A stretch of DNA of 64,000 bases from Acinetobacter defluvii. GTDB taxonomy: Bacteria > Pseudomonadota > Gammaproteobacteria > Pseudomonadales > Moraxellaceae. Positions 1-8,401 of this stretch are shown one piece after another. Both the position numbers and the translations under genes were made by a program. The stretch is taken from NCBI RefSeq assembly GCF_001704615.3, contig NZ_CP029397.2, positions 2,108,001 to 2,172,000 on the forward strand, read 5' to 3'. Each line of letters starts with the position of its first letter. Position 1 is the first letter of the stretch. The notes under the pieces were generated by a model, which worked only from the letters and a program-made list of their open reading frames with translations, made no database searches and was not told the origin of the DNA.

Positions 1-3000
1 CCACGGATATTGGCGTATACATCTGCTGTATCAAAACTATCAGTTAAGTAAATGCCATCCCCTAATAAGCCATGACCCTGCTTAAATTCATTAAACTCGG
101 TGGCAGTACCATGATAAACAACCTTAGGCTCCCCATTTTCATCTAATACCTGTGAAGCATTTGCAGCATCATTTTCCCAATCACCAAACCATTTTTTAAA
201 CTCAGGTGTACGGACTTGTAACCATTGCTGTTCTGAAAGATGGGTGGCTGCACCGTTTGGTGCTTTCATCCATTGATTTGTACCATGATATTTTTGACGA
301 ACTAGATCCAATGATGATTGATGTTTAATTTGCCCAATCATGCGCTCTGACAATGCGAGCATATCGTCAGGATTTAAATTAAGATTGATACCAAAATGAT
401 CAAATACCCATGCTTTTACATACGAAATAATATTGTTAATCAATTTTTGTAATGCATTCCGTTGGAGCACATTTCTTTGTTGCATCGTTGCCGAAAGCGT
501 TAATAAATATGGTAAATATTCAAGCTGCTGACGTTCAGAGCCTTGTTCACGTTCTGCAAGCATCTTTGCAGCTAAAGCAACAGGATTACCCTGCTCAACT
601 AATTTATTAAATTGATTCATCAATTCATTATATTGTTTCTGGTTCATCATATTTTGAAAACCAGCATGACCACCCAACTCATGTAAGAATGTTGGCACTG
701 TGCTTTCAGCAGTCAGATTCGATGCAACGAGTACCGCTTTACCCTTGTAATAGAAGCCCTCAACACCTTCAACCTGATAATCCTGAATAATCTCAAGCTT
801 ACCTTGTCGTTCAAGCTCATCAATGGTCTCTTTACCAAAACGATCAATCAACACGTCTCGTACTTGTTGAGTTGTAGAACCTGAATTGCTCTTAGTGCGA
901 CGGCTATAAAGTGGAGTATTAGAATTGTTCTTAGATGAAAATTCTTGATTTTTATATTTACCAAAATAGCTTCGATCAACTACAGCCTTACGAGCTTCTG
1001 ACAAAAACATCATCAAATCGGCATCATTGTAACGTGAAAGGAATTTATCAAAGCCACGATCGCGGAACCACTGACGAATATATCCAATAACTTCTTTTAG
1101 CTTTTGACGTACAAAAGGACGTGACTTAGCATTTTGAGCGATAAAGGCAAATAACTCACTTACAGTTGCTTGTTGAGCATCAAGAGGATCGTAAAGCCCT
1201 TCATCCACGCCTTTTTTAAATGGTTTTAGGTAGGCATTTTCAAATTGATCCATGTCAACGCCATTTTCTTTGGCAATTTTTCGAACACCGTCAACCCCAC
1301 CTAGGGCATTAAAAAGTTGCTGAAATTTGACTTTATACTCTTTCCCAAATAATTGCTGAACACCAAAATGCCCAACCACTTCGTGTAATAAAACTTCCTC
1401 ATATGCTTCATAAGTAGTTTGTTGTGTATTATGATTTCCTTGGACATCGCCAGCATTAATATAAAGTGTACCCTTATGCCAAACAGCACTTACCTCATAA
1501 CGTTGAGTATTACCATCTTTGTCTTGGTAATAGTTGTCTTGCTGTATCGCTTCTGGCAAAGCCTCAAACGATTCAACGACAATAAACGGAAATTTGGGTT
1601 GTACTACCCTGTTGACTACACTTTTCGCCCCACTTGGCGTGCTCCCTTTCGTGATCCGAAGGAGTATATCCGTTACAAGCCGATCTACGACATTTTTAGG
1701 AAGAGGCGAGAATAAAGTTGATAATGGTGATGCACCTTTACGCTCGTTGTCAGGTTTTAATTTGTCACGGCTATAGTCATCTATTTTTTTATTTCTTTGC
1801 TTTAATTCCCCATTCTTACGTGCCTTAATATAGGTTTCCAAATCCACACGATTTTTTAAAAACCGATCCAACGCACCGGCTGCAACCGCCTTACGTGTAC
1901 TACGTTTCCCGTTCACCACCTCATTTTCGCTTTGCTTTTGTGCCTTGGCAATTTCTTTATTTAGATGTTTCAGTGATTGCTGTAATTGCTCATCTGAAGC
2001 CAATCCATATACACTGTTGTGCATATCAGCTAAGTCTTTTTGTCGGATTTTTTCGGCACGTATATTTTCAATACTGTCTTTAAAATTTTTAGGTTGAGTA
2101 ACTGGGTCAGATTCTATTAGCTTCGTATTCTTAGGAAGTTTTTCACTACTATTTTTAGTGAGAATATTGACAGCTTTTTGCTTGGCATCTCTTAAAGATT
2201 CAGTACGAGCTAGAAAATCCCCTTGCTCATATCCAGAACGATCTTTAAAAACGTAGAAAGTTTTTTTCCCTAAAGACGACTCATCTGTAATCATCATGTC
2301 ATTATCTGCTATCCAAGTCTTTTTACGAGTTGGATGCTTTGTCCATCGAGTGGATTCTGACATATTATTTTGTGCGCTTTCCTCAATACTAATCGTACTA
2401 GGCTTTTTACCTACCCATTCTCCTGTAGTTGGGTGTTTCATGCCTACAATTTCTACTGAACCATCGGCTTTCTGCACAGCGTTATAATTAGGATTATTTA
2501 ATGCATTGGTCTTTTTATTTTTATCACGCAAATCAATTGTGAAATCATCGCCCAAAATTTCAATATCAGACATTACACTTTCGGCTGTATCACCATATTG
2601 TTTTTGAATTTGCTCAGAACCAAATGGTGTTGTAGTAATTTCAGTTTGCTGAGATTTAAGCTGATCAATCTGTTTTTTAAGTTTTGCTTTTTGTGGAACA
2701 GATTTGGCATCTAAAAACTGTTGTTCGAGTTGTGTAAGTTGATCTACAACATTGTTAGTTTGGGTTATGTCAATATTATTTTGAGCATCCAAAATAGTAT
2801 TTTTAGGCATAGAAATATTATTTTCAGAAGCTGAAGCAGTAATTTCTGTGGTATTTAGATTGTTGATGTTTTGAATCTTACGACTATCATCGACTGATAC
2901 AGTATCACTGTTTATTTTGGTGGGTAAGTTAGATGCGTTTTTTGAGGTTGGTTGAACATTTTCTGCATTAAATTCTGGTGAGCTTTCTGTTGTTGTTGAG

Positions 3001-4979
3001 TCAACTCTTGCTGAATTTGGTAATTGCGAAGTGCTATTTTCAGCTCCATTTGTGGATTGAATATCACTGGAATTTACTCCCTGTGGTGTTTCATGGTTTT
3101 GCTGAAGTGCATTAATTTCTTTACGAATTCTTGCCTTTTCAGGAACAGTTTTAGCTTCATCGAATCGTTGTTGTAAAGTTGCAAGCTGTTGCGATACTTC
3201 AATTTGCTTAGGTTGAGCCTCCGTAATAGATGTTTCAGGCTGATTTAAATCAGTCTTACCTTGCCCATGCCATTGATTGGTTGCTGGATTTTTTACACCA
3301 ATAATCGAAGCAGAGCCGTCATCATTTAAACGGACATTATAATTCTGATCCTCAAGTGCTTTAGCTATCGAATCTTCTTTAAATAATTGAACTTCACCAT
3401 CTTTTTCAAGGCGTTGAATTGTGTTCTCAAGCGCACCCTCTTTTGCACCTTTGGCAATTTCGCTCATGCCATGTTGTATATCTTGTGCAGTTGGGTCTGT
3501 ATATTCATTTTGTGCTGTAGGTTGAGCCTCTAAATTATCTTCAATAGCTGCATCTGTAAGCATGCTATTTGTACTTTCTGTAGATTGCTCGGTTGGCGTT
3601 GTGATGATTTGAGAAGCACCACTATCCACTGACAAAGCTGCTGCTGTAGATAAAGGACCATTGTTTGGATCAATTCCCATTTGCTGAGAAGGGGGTTGAT
3701 CTATAGATGCATATGTATTAGGACGATCAAAATAATTGCCATTAGGCGTAGGCGGTGTATCAGGACCTGTTGGGTTGTCATTATTATCCATTGCCCCTGA
3801 TAAATCATTTCTATTGTCAAAATTTAAACGGTTCTCAGCATCAGTCGATTGTTGATCATAGGTATATCGAGCCTGTGCCTGTTGTGGATCAACCTGATCA
3901 GCACGTGGAATATACTCACCTTGCAATCCGTTATAGCCAAGCTCAGGCGTAACACTACCCACTGATTCAGTGTTATTTGGTTCGATCTGATCTTGCTGTG
4001 GTGATATGTTGCTACGTGGATTGTTCATCCAATCCATAGTTTTACCAACACCACTGACTGTCCCACCCATCGCCATACCTGCAAGGGTTCCCATAACAGC
4101 AGCATCTTCAATGCTGTCATTCCATGGTTTATCTAGGGCAAGGTTTTGTATGATCTGTTCTGATACTGACTGTGGTAATTCTTCTAAAAAACCTTCAGAA
4201 AATGCACCTTTAATTATAGATAAAGGAATATCTTTTGCTTTAACTTGTGAAGTAGCTTCACCTATCTGTTCACGAGTGAGACGACCTGTTTGGAGTGCAG
4301 TATCTACATCTGCAACTTTAAATACCTTATTAGCAACCCATCCGCCAAAGGCACCTAAAGAACCTCCAATCACACCTGTACCAAATGCTGCTGCTTCTTG
4401 TCCATTATTAAGTAATTGATCATCTGATTGCTGCCGTATCCCTTCAGCCTGAGCACCTGCCATTACAGCACCTTCGCCTACTGATGCCGCAACTATAGGG
4501 TTAGCAATTTTGGATGCACGCCCAATTCCCATGCCTAATGCCATGTCAGGTAGTGATCCGACAACAGCGTTCGTAATTTGTGATGGGTTTTCTAAAACAT
4601 ATTTAGTTTTATTCCAAATACCATCTATATTTTGTCGAGTCTTTTCTTGCTCTTTTGAAATGTCTGATTTTTTATCTTCCCAATACTTTTGTCCCTCACC
4701 TGTTTTGTAAACATCAGATTTATCAATATCTCGCCCCAAACGTCCTTCTGTATAAATATCACCAATACCAATTAAAGTATCGGGAATGCGTGCAATACCA
4801 GCTGCCAAAGACGCTCCTGTATCTTTAATAAGATCAGTTTTGCTTTTCTTGGTTTCTTTTGCTGAACTTGGATCGAAATTAAAACCTTCGGACTTAGCAA
4901 CTAAAGGGGTATCAACTGGTTTAGCTGTTGTAGGGTCAAAAGAGGGCTTTGACTTGTTTTTATCTTGAGTATCAGACAT
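1..4979 (-). CDS. Giant phage polyvalent protein: two HExxH metallopeptidase-like domains and ART-like C terminus (partial)
   Basis: An open frame starting at an ATG at 4979 runs off the left edge after 1659 codons, so the C terminus is missing. Residues about 60-260 are Ala/Gly-rich with hydrophobic stretches. Residues about 400-850 are Gln/Asn/Ser/Thr-rich and hold an internal duplication: a short coiled coil (about 585-620 and 745-775) and a DGS...IxGxKxPxTxxW unit (about 540 and 825). Two zinc-peptidase-like motifs follow, HEVVGH at residue 1199 and HELGGH at residue 1433. The visible end has KWFGDW followed by VVYHGT at about 1620, typical of the ADP-ribosyltransferase-like domain of phage polyvalent proteins. 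Known family behaviour: such proteins are packaged and injected with phage DNA and act on the host. That role, and any catalytic activity here, is inference. Last structural-block gene on the minus strand. Confidence 0.8.
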   Translation of the reverse strand, partial: MSDTQDKNKSKPSFDPTTAKPVDTPLVAKSEGFNFDPSSAKETKKSKTDLIKDTGASLAAGIARIPDTLIGIGDIYTEGRLGRDIDKSDVYKTGEGQKYWEDKKSDISKEQEKTRQNIDGIWNKTKYVLENPSQITNAVVGSLPDMALGMGIGRASKIANPIVAASVGEGAVMAGAQAEGIRQQSDDQLLNNGQEAAAFGTGVIGGSLGAFGGWVANKVFKVADVDTALQTGRLTREQIGEATSQVKAKDIPLSIIKGAFSEGFLEELPQSVSEQIIQNLALDKPWNDSIEDAAVMGTLAGMAMGGTVSGVGKTMDWMNNPRSNISPQQDQIEPNNTESVGSVTPELGYNGLQGEYIPRADQVDPQQAQARYTYDQQSTDAENRLNFDNRNDLSGAMDNNDNPTGPDTPPTPNGNYFDRPNTYASIDQPPSQQMGIDPNNGPLSTAAALSVDSGASQIITTPTEQSTESTNSMLTDAAIEDNLEAQPTAQNEYTDPTAQDIQHGMSEIAKGAKEGALENTIQRLEKDGEVQLFKEDSIAKALEDQNYNVRLNDDGSASIIGVKNPATNQWHGQGKTDLNQPETSITEAQPKQIEVSQQLATLQQRFDEAKTVPEKARIRKEINALQQNHETPQGVNSSDIQSTNGAENSTSQLPNSARVDSTTTESSPEFNAENVQPTSKNASNLPTKINSDTVSVDDSRKIQNINNLNTTEITASASENNISMPKNTILDAQNNIDITQTNNVVDQLTQLEQQFLDAKSVPQKAKLKKQIDQLKSQQTEITTTPFGSEQIQKQYGDTAESVMSDIEILGDDFTIDLRDKNKKTNALNNPNYNAVQKADGSVEIVGMKHPTTGEWVGKKPSTISIEESAQNNMSESTRWTKHPTRKKTWIADNDMMITDESSLGKKTFYVFKDRSGYEQGDFLARTESLRDAKQKAVNILTKNSSEKLPKNTKLIESDPVTQPKNFKDSIENIRAEKIRQKDLADMHNSVYGLASDEQLQQSLKHLNKEIAKAQKQSENEVVNGKRSTRKAVAAGALDRFLKNRVDLETYIKARKNGELKQRNKKIDDYSRDKLKPDNERKGASPLSTLFSPLPKNVVDRLVTDILLRITKGSTPSGAKSVVNRVVQPKFPFIVVESFEALPEAIQQDNYYQDKDGNTQRYEVSAVWHKGTLYINAGDVQGNHNTQQTTYEAYEEVLLHEVVGHFGVQQLFGKEYKVKFQQLFNALGGVDGVRKIAKENGVDMDQFENAYLKPFKKGVDEGLYDPLDAQQATVSELFAFIAQNAKSRPFVRQKLKEVIGYIRQWFRDRGFDKFLSRYNDADLMMFLSEARKAVVDRSYFGKYKNQEFSSKNNSNTPLYSRRTKSNSGSTTQQVRDVLIDRFGKETIDELERQGKLEIIQDYQVEGVEGFYYKGKAVLVASNLTAESTVPTFLHELGGHAGFQNMMNQKQYNELMNQFNKLVEQGNPVALAAKMLAEREQGSERQQLEYLPYLLTLSATMQQRNVLQRNALQKLINNIISYVKAWVFDHFGINLNLNPDDMLALSERMIGQIKHQSSLDLVRQKYHGTNQWMKAPNGAATHLSEQQWLQVRTPEFKKWFGDWENDAANASQVLDENGEPKVVYHGTATEFNEFKQGHGLLGDGIYLTDSFDTADVYANIR

Positions 4980-5030
4980 GACACACTCCTAATGATATGT
5001 ATCAATAATGATTTTTATATAAAGAATGGT

Positions 5031-5047
5031 CTAACCTTAGAGGGGGA
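5031..5047. repeat. Recurrent late-region seam motif, copy 1 (variant)
   Basis: CTAACCTTAGAGGGGGA, lying between the terminator of the upstream gene and the start of the polyvalent-protein gene. It is one of at least eight related copies (consensus near TTAGCCTTACAGGGGG on the plus strand) found from 5 to 34 kb, always at gene ends or between genes. Function unknown. Confidence 0.6.
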
Positions 5048-5053
5048 TAGGTT

Positions 5054-5082
5054 AATAAAAAAGCCACCTCATGGTGGCTTAA
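5054..5082 (-). terminator. Rho-independent terminator
   Basis: Perfect 8-bp stem AAGCCACC/GGTGGCTT with a 4-nt loop; read on the minus strand it is followed by a T run. It closes transcription from the gene ending at 5097. Confidence 0.75.
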
Positions 5083-5096
5083 CAAATATTTAAAGC

Positions 5097-7028
5097 TTAT
5101 TTAACTGGTTGAAATTGCCCATTACGAAATACAGCTTGGTTGCCATTTGCATCTGTATAAATTTGACCGTCTTTATAATTATTTTCAATTTGCTGACTAT
5201 TGCTTTTACCTTGTGGTGTATCAATGAACTGCTGTGTTTGGGTGTCAAACAGCCTTTGTGGCTGAGTAAGTGTCCCTTCCGCCTTATCATCCCACTGCTG
5301 ACCACCACCCACAGTCATATAACGATCTTTACCTGTATCAGCTTTATTACCCGTATATCGATTAATTTTTTCTTGAATGGATTTACGATCTTCATCCGAT
5401 TTTGCAGAATCATATTGTTCATACAATTTCTCTAATCGTGCTGAGTTACGAATGCCAAAACCTTTTTCAGTGGCATTAAGATTAAATTCTCGATTAGCTA
5501 AATCATTGGTAGCTTGGAATTTTTGCGCATCAAAGCCTAAATTTGCATTAAATCGGTTATTTGTACCTTGCTCACCTAGTTCTGTACGATAGTTCTGTCC
5601 AGCTTGCCCCATGGCTTCACGCTGTATAGTGGTAGCATTATTTGCATCTGTAGCATAACGCTGATTTGCAAGATTGGAATCATTATCAATCAGCGATTGA
5701 CGGATTCGCATTTGCCCTGTTGTCAATCCTCTTGCCCCAGGTATCACAGTACTTGCGTCTCTAAAAAGTGCGCGTCTTTCTGCTTCATCTTCTTCGCTAC
5801 GTTGTGGAGAACTTGGTAGTCTCGATATTCCACCATAACCTTGCATACCCAAATTCATTTCACGTTGAGCAATTGCATTTTGAATCTGTTGTTCAGTCGG
5901 TCCCATTTCTTGAGTATTCTTCATGAAATTCGCTACGCCCTTAGGATCATTTGCAGGACGTACTCTGAATCCTAATCCCTCACCCTCTTGAACCCCATTC
6001 GCCCGAGCTTGAGCTGCTGCACCAGGATTAGTATAGCTAAAGCTGTTACCTTTTTGCTGAATAGCATAAGGATCTTGTTGTTGAGTATTTTGCGTTGCCG
6101 TTGGCACAGTATTTGTTTCTTTTACAAACGGATTAGGGATGGTGCCATTTTCATTATTTTTTTTTGCATTCCACTCATCAAAACGTTTCTGCTGCGCATT
6201 ATTTACATTCTCAGCATTGATACGTTGTTTATCAGCAAAATTACGACCTAAAATACCAAAAGATGCTGAATTTCCGACATCAGATAATACACCTAATGCA
6301 CGAGTTCCAACGTCTTTACCAAGACGTACTAAGTCTGAATCATTAGAGTTATAATCGCCAAAACCGAAACGCTCTCTATAGTCTTCAGTGGGAGTTTGCA
6401 TTCCAGTATAAGCACCTCCAAGCATTGCACCAACTCCATGCGTTTTCGCTAATCCTCCAGCAATATTCTTAGCACTACTTGCAAGCATTTGCCCTGTTGT
6501 TGGTGTGTTAAATTGAGGAAATCTTACATTCGGACTAGTCGATGGTGTGCTAGTTGTTGATGGTGTAGTCGAAGTCGTTGGAAGTTGACGATTTACTGGT
6601 GTGACATCACGCATTTGTGGACCACCAATTCTATTTTGTTGTGCACGACGAATATCATCTGCACTTGGATAAACACTTGGTACCAAGCCACCATTCGCAA
6701 AAAATAATTCAGGTTTATTTTGACCGGGTTTAAAACCCAATTGAGGTTGATCAACAGGTACATGCGTTTGATTTTTCATGGCATCAAGTGTTTGCACACC
6801 CACCGAATGAACTTGGTCAGGCGAGAGTTGGAACTCACCGTTACTGAGATTAACCGGCGTGGGACTCCCCATATTTTTTAAATTATTGGTACCAATCTGC
6901 TGAGTAGAATCAGCAGGCATAATATAACTACCTGCTGGAACATTTTTTTTAATATCATCAGAAGTGCCAGTACCTGCACCTTGAATCAGTCCACTTTCAT
7001 CTTTTTGGCGTTTTTTTAAACCGTACAT
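5097..7028 (-). CDS. Phage virion (probable ejection) protein, 643 aa
   Basis: No enzymatic domain is recognised. The N terminus (to about residue 110) carries the segment GEFQLSPDQVHSVGVQTLDAM, a style of sequence (GEFxxxxxxVxxxGxxxLDxM) seen in phage ejection and tail-associated proteins. A Ser/Thr/Pro-rich linker at about 145-170 is followed by a Gly/Ala-rich stretch (about 185-260) and a long Gln/Asn/Arg-rich, predicted helical C-terminal half. No signal peptide. The start at 7028 has GGAAAA upstream. It lies between the Arc/antirepressor module and the polyvalent protein, the position that ejection proteins occupy in P22-like phages. Assignment as an internal virion protein rests on position and composition, not on a diagnostic domain. 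Confidence 0.7.
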   Translation of the reverse strand: MYGLKKRQKDESGLIQGAGTGTSDDIKKNVPAGSYIMPADSTQQIGTNNLKNMGSPTPVNLSNGEFQLSPDQVHSVGVQTLDAMKNQTHVPVDQPQLGFKPGQNKPELFFANGGLVPSVYPSADDIRRAQQNRIGGPQMRDVTPVNRQLPTTSTTPSTTSTPSTSPNVRFPQFNTPTTGQMLASSAKNIAGGLAKTHGVGAMLGGAYTGMQTPTEDYRERFGFGDYNSNDSDLVRLGKDVGTRALGVLSDVGNSASFGILGRNFADKQRINAENVNNAQQKRFDEWNAKKNNENGTIPNPFVKETNTVPTATQNTQQQDPYAIQQKGNSFSYTNPGAAAQARANGVQEGEGLGFRVRPANDPKGVANFMKNTQEMGPTEQQIQNAIAQREMNLGMQGYGGISRLPSSPQRSEEDEAERRALFRDASTVIPGARGLTTGQMRIRQSLIDNDSNLANQRYATDANNATTIQREAMGQAGQNYRTELGEQGTNNRFNANLGFDAQKFQATNDLANREFNLNATEKGFGIRNSARLEKLYEQYDSAKSDEDRKSIQEKINRYTGNKADTGKDRYMTVGGGQQWDDKAEGTLTQPQRLFDTQTQQFIDTPQGKSNSQQIENNYKDGQIYTDANGNQAVFRNGQFQPVK

Positions 7029-7081
7029 GACATTTTTCCAATATAAATATCATGTATGGTCAATCAATCTAGGCTATAGGC

Positions 7082-7096
7082 GTTAGCCTTACAGGG
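7082..7096. repeat. Recurrent late-region seam motif, copy 2
   Basis: GTTAGCCTTACAGGG, directly abutting the stop codon (7097-7099) of the Arc/Mnt-like gene. Confidence 0.65.
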
Positions 7097-7387
7097 TTAT
7101 TCTTTATTCTTGTTTAAACGCTCAATCACTTTATCAGCAATTTTATCTATAGCTTGATCGCTAATGCCAATTTGATCATGAATGAAGTCTGAGTGAACTA
7201 CAGGTGTTCTCTTTAGCTCTTGTTGTGAGTTTCCGTCTTCAGCATTTAATGCAATATTCATCAACTCAAGCATAGCCGAATTTAAGGATAAACTTTTTCG
7301 TACAGCATATCTAGAAACAGCTTCGTATTGACTATGTGGGATTCGCAATTGTGTACGTTTCCAGTCATCTTGTTTTTCTCGGCTCAT
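7097..7387 (-). CDS. Arc/Mnt-like ribbon-helix-helix repressor
   Basis: 96 aa. The first 50 residues match the Arc family: a strand-forming segment (RTQLRIPHSQYEAV), then SRYAVRKSLSLNSAMLELMN for the two helices. A C-terminal extension with a helical tail (about 75-96) resembles the oligomerising tail of P22 Mnt more than the shorter Arc. It is divergent from the antirepressor gene at 7536, with inverted repeats between them. In P22 the Arc and Mnt proteins repress ant; by analogy this protein should repress the antirepressor and itself. It is transcribed in the same direction as the late genes around it. Confidence 0.8.
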   Translation of the reverse strand: MSREKQDDWKRTQLRIPHSQYEAVSRYAVRKSLSLNSAMLELMNIALNAEDGNSQQELKRTPVVHSDFIHDQIGISDQAIDKIADKVIERLNKNKE

Positions 7388-7407
7388 GAGAGACTCTCAA
7401 AAAATAT

Positions 7408-7437
7408 TTGACACTAATTCTAGTAATATACTATAGT
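7408..7437 (+). promoter_or_regulatory. Candidate antirepressor promoter
   Basis: TTGACA at 7408 and TATAGT at 7432 with an 18-bp spacer. The -10 region overlaps the TAGTA inverted repeat, consistent with repression by the divergent Arc/Mnt-like protein. Confidence 0.55.
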
Positions 7438-7465
7438 GATGTCAATGTTACTATTTTTAGTAACA
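7421..7465. promoter_or_regulatory. Candidate Arc/Mnt-like operators
   Basis: Two inverted repeats: TAGTA-ATA-TACTA at 7421-7433 and TGTTACTA-TTTT-TAGTAACA at 7446-7465 (perfect 8-bp arms). Both use the TAGTA half-site and lie between the divergent repressor and antirepressor genes. Binding by the 7097-7387 product is inferred. Confidence 0.55.
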
Positions 7466-7468
7466 AAT

Positions 7469-7504
7469 AAGCCCTTGCAGGCTACCAACCAAAGGCAAGG
7501 GCTT
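7469..7504. promoter_or_regulatory. Long inverted repeat in the antirepressor leader
   Basis: Perfect 10-bp arms AAGCCCTTGC (7469-7478) and GCAAGGGCTT (7495-7504) separated by 16 nt, just upstream of the ribosome binding site of the antirepressor. It would form a leader hairpin; there is no T run after it. It could act on translation or be a further operator. Confidence 0.5.
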
Positions 7505-7535
7505 GTTATCAACAAACCAACTAAAGGATATTGAT

Positions 7536-8354
7536 ATGTCTAGTTTAGCACTATCTTTCCATGATGTGAAATTAAACCCTGTACCACAGCAAGATAACCA
7601 AATTTGGCTAACTTCTCGTGAATTAGGTGAGGCACTTGGTTACGCTCGTGAAGATGCAGTAAACAAGGTTTATGAGCGCAATGCTGATGAATTTACAAAT
7701 AAGATGACCTGCAACGTCAAATTGACGTTAAAGGGGCAAGCTCGTGAAACTCGTATTTTCTCACTACGTGGCTGCCACCTAATTGCTATGTTTGCTCGTA
7801 CAGCAATGGCTAAACAATTCCGCAAATGGGTTTTAGACATTCTTGATAAAGAAGTTGGTCAACCTATTCAAGCAATACCAACCATCACCCTCGAACAACA
7901 ACAAGCCATTAAAGATGCTGTACTTCGCAAAGCTCAACGTGATAAACGTACTTATCAATCTATTTACCATGAGTTTTACAATGTATTTGATATTCCACGT
8001 TATCAAGAGTTGCCTTTGGCAAAATTTGAAGAAGCATTAAATTGGCTTGGCGATGGTTGGTATCAAAACAAACAACCCAATAAAACTAGAAGTCAGTATT
8101 TTGAAAGTCATGCTATTAATGCTGCAAGTCACATGCTTTGGGTAAATGCTTGGTGGAAATGTTTCGGTGGATCAATTCAAATGTTAAATCCTACAATGGC
8201 AAGCATGATAAATGATCACTTTGCCGATGGTGCATTTTGTGCAGGATTGGTTCTTGGTCGTAATCAAGCACAAAAAATTAATGAAAGTATTTTGTTGCAG
8301 TTGCCTTATGATCTTGATCCACGTGACCGTATAAGTTTTTTCCGTCAAAGATAA
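7536..8354 (+). CDS. ant: Phage antirepressor, BRO-N family (Ant-like)
   Basis: 272 aa from the ATG at 7536, chosen because AAGGA lies about 8 nt upstream; a TTG 33 nt earlier has no such site. Residues about 5-110 form a BRO-N domain (IWLTSRELGEALGYAREDAV..., then RIFSLRGCHLIAMFARTAMAKQFRKWVLDIL), as in P22 Ant. The C-terminal part (TYQSIYHEFYNVFDIPRYQELP) is the helical domain usual in phage antirepressors. Known role of the family: binding and inactivating the CI-type repressor. It is the only plus-strand gene in this stretch of late genes and is divergent from the Arc/Mnt-like repressor, as in the P22 immI region. Confidence 0.8.
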   Translation: MSSLALSFHDVKLNPVPQQDNQIWLTSRELGEALGYAREDAVNKVYERNADEFTNKMTCNVKLTLKGQARETRIFSLRGCHLIAMFARTAMAKQFRKWVLDILDKEVGQPIQAIPTITLEQQQAIKDAVLRKAQRDKRTYQSIYHEFYNVFDIPRYQELPLAKFEEALNWLGDGWYQNKQPNKTRSQYFESHAINAASHMLWVNAWWKCFGGSIQMLNPTMASMINDHFADGAFCAGLVLGRNQAQKINESILLQLPYDLDPRDRISFFRQR

Positions 8355-8363
8355 GTTAGGAGT

Positions 8364-8386
8364 AGCCACCGAAAGGTGGCTTTCTT
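8364..8386 (+). terminator. Rho-independent terminator of the antirepressor gene
   Basis: AGCCACC-GAAA-GGTGGCT stem with a GNRA-type loop, followed by TTCTT, 10 nt after the antirepressor stop codon. Confidence 0.75.
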
Positions 8387-8387
8387 A

Positions 8388-8401
8388 TTAGCCTTACAGA
8401 C
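8388..8401. repeat. Recurrent late-region seam motif, copy 3
   Basis: TTAGCCTTACAGAC, immediately next to the stop codon (8402-8404) of the minus-strand gene. With copy 2 it brackets the Arc/antirepressor cassette in direct orientation. Confidence 0.6.

Noticed and set aside
1301..4968. Several plus-strand and minus-strand open frames inside the polyvalent-protein gene
   Set aside because: They are shadows in other frames; the long minus frame 4979 to 1 has consistent motifs across its length.
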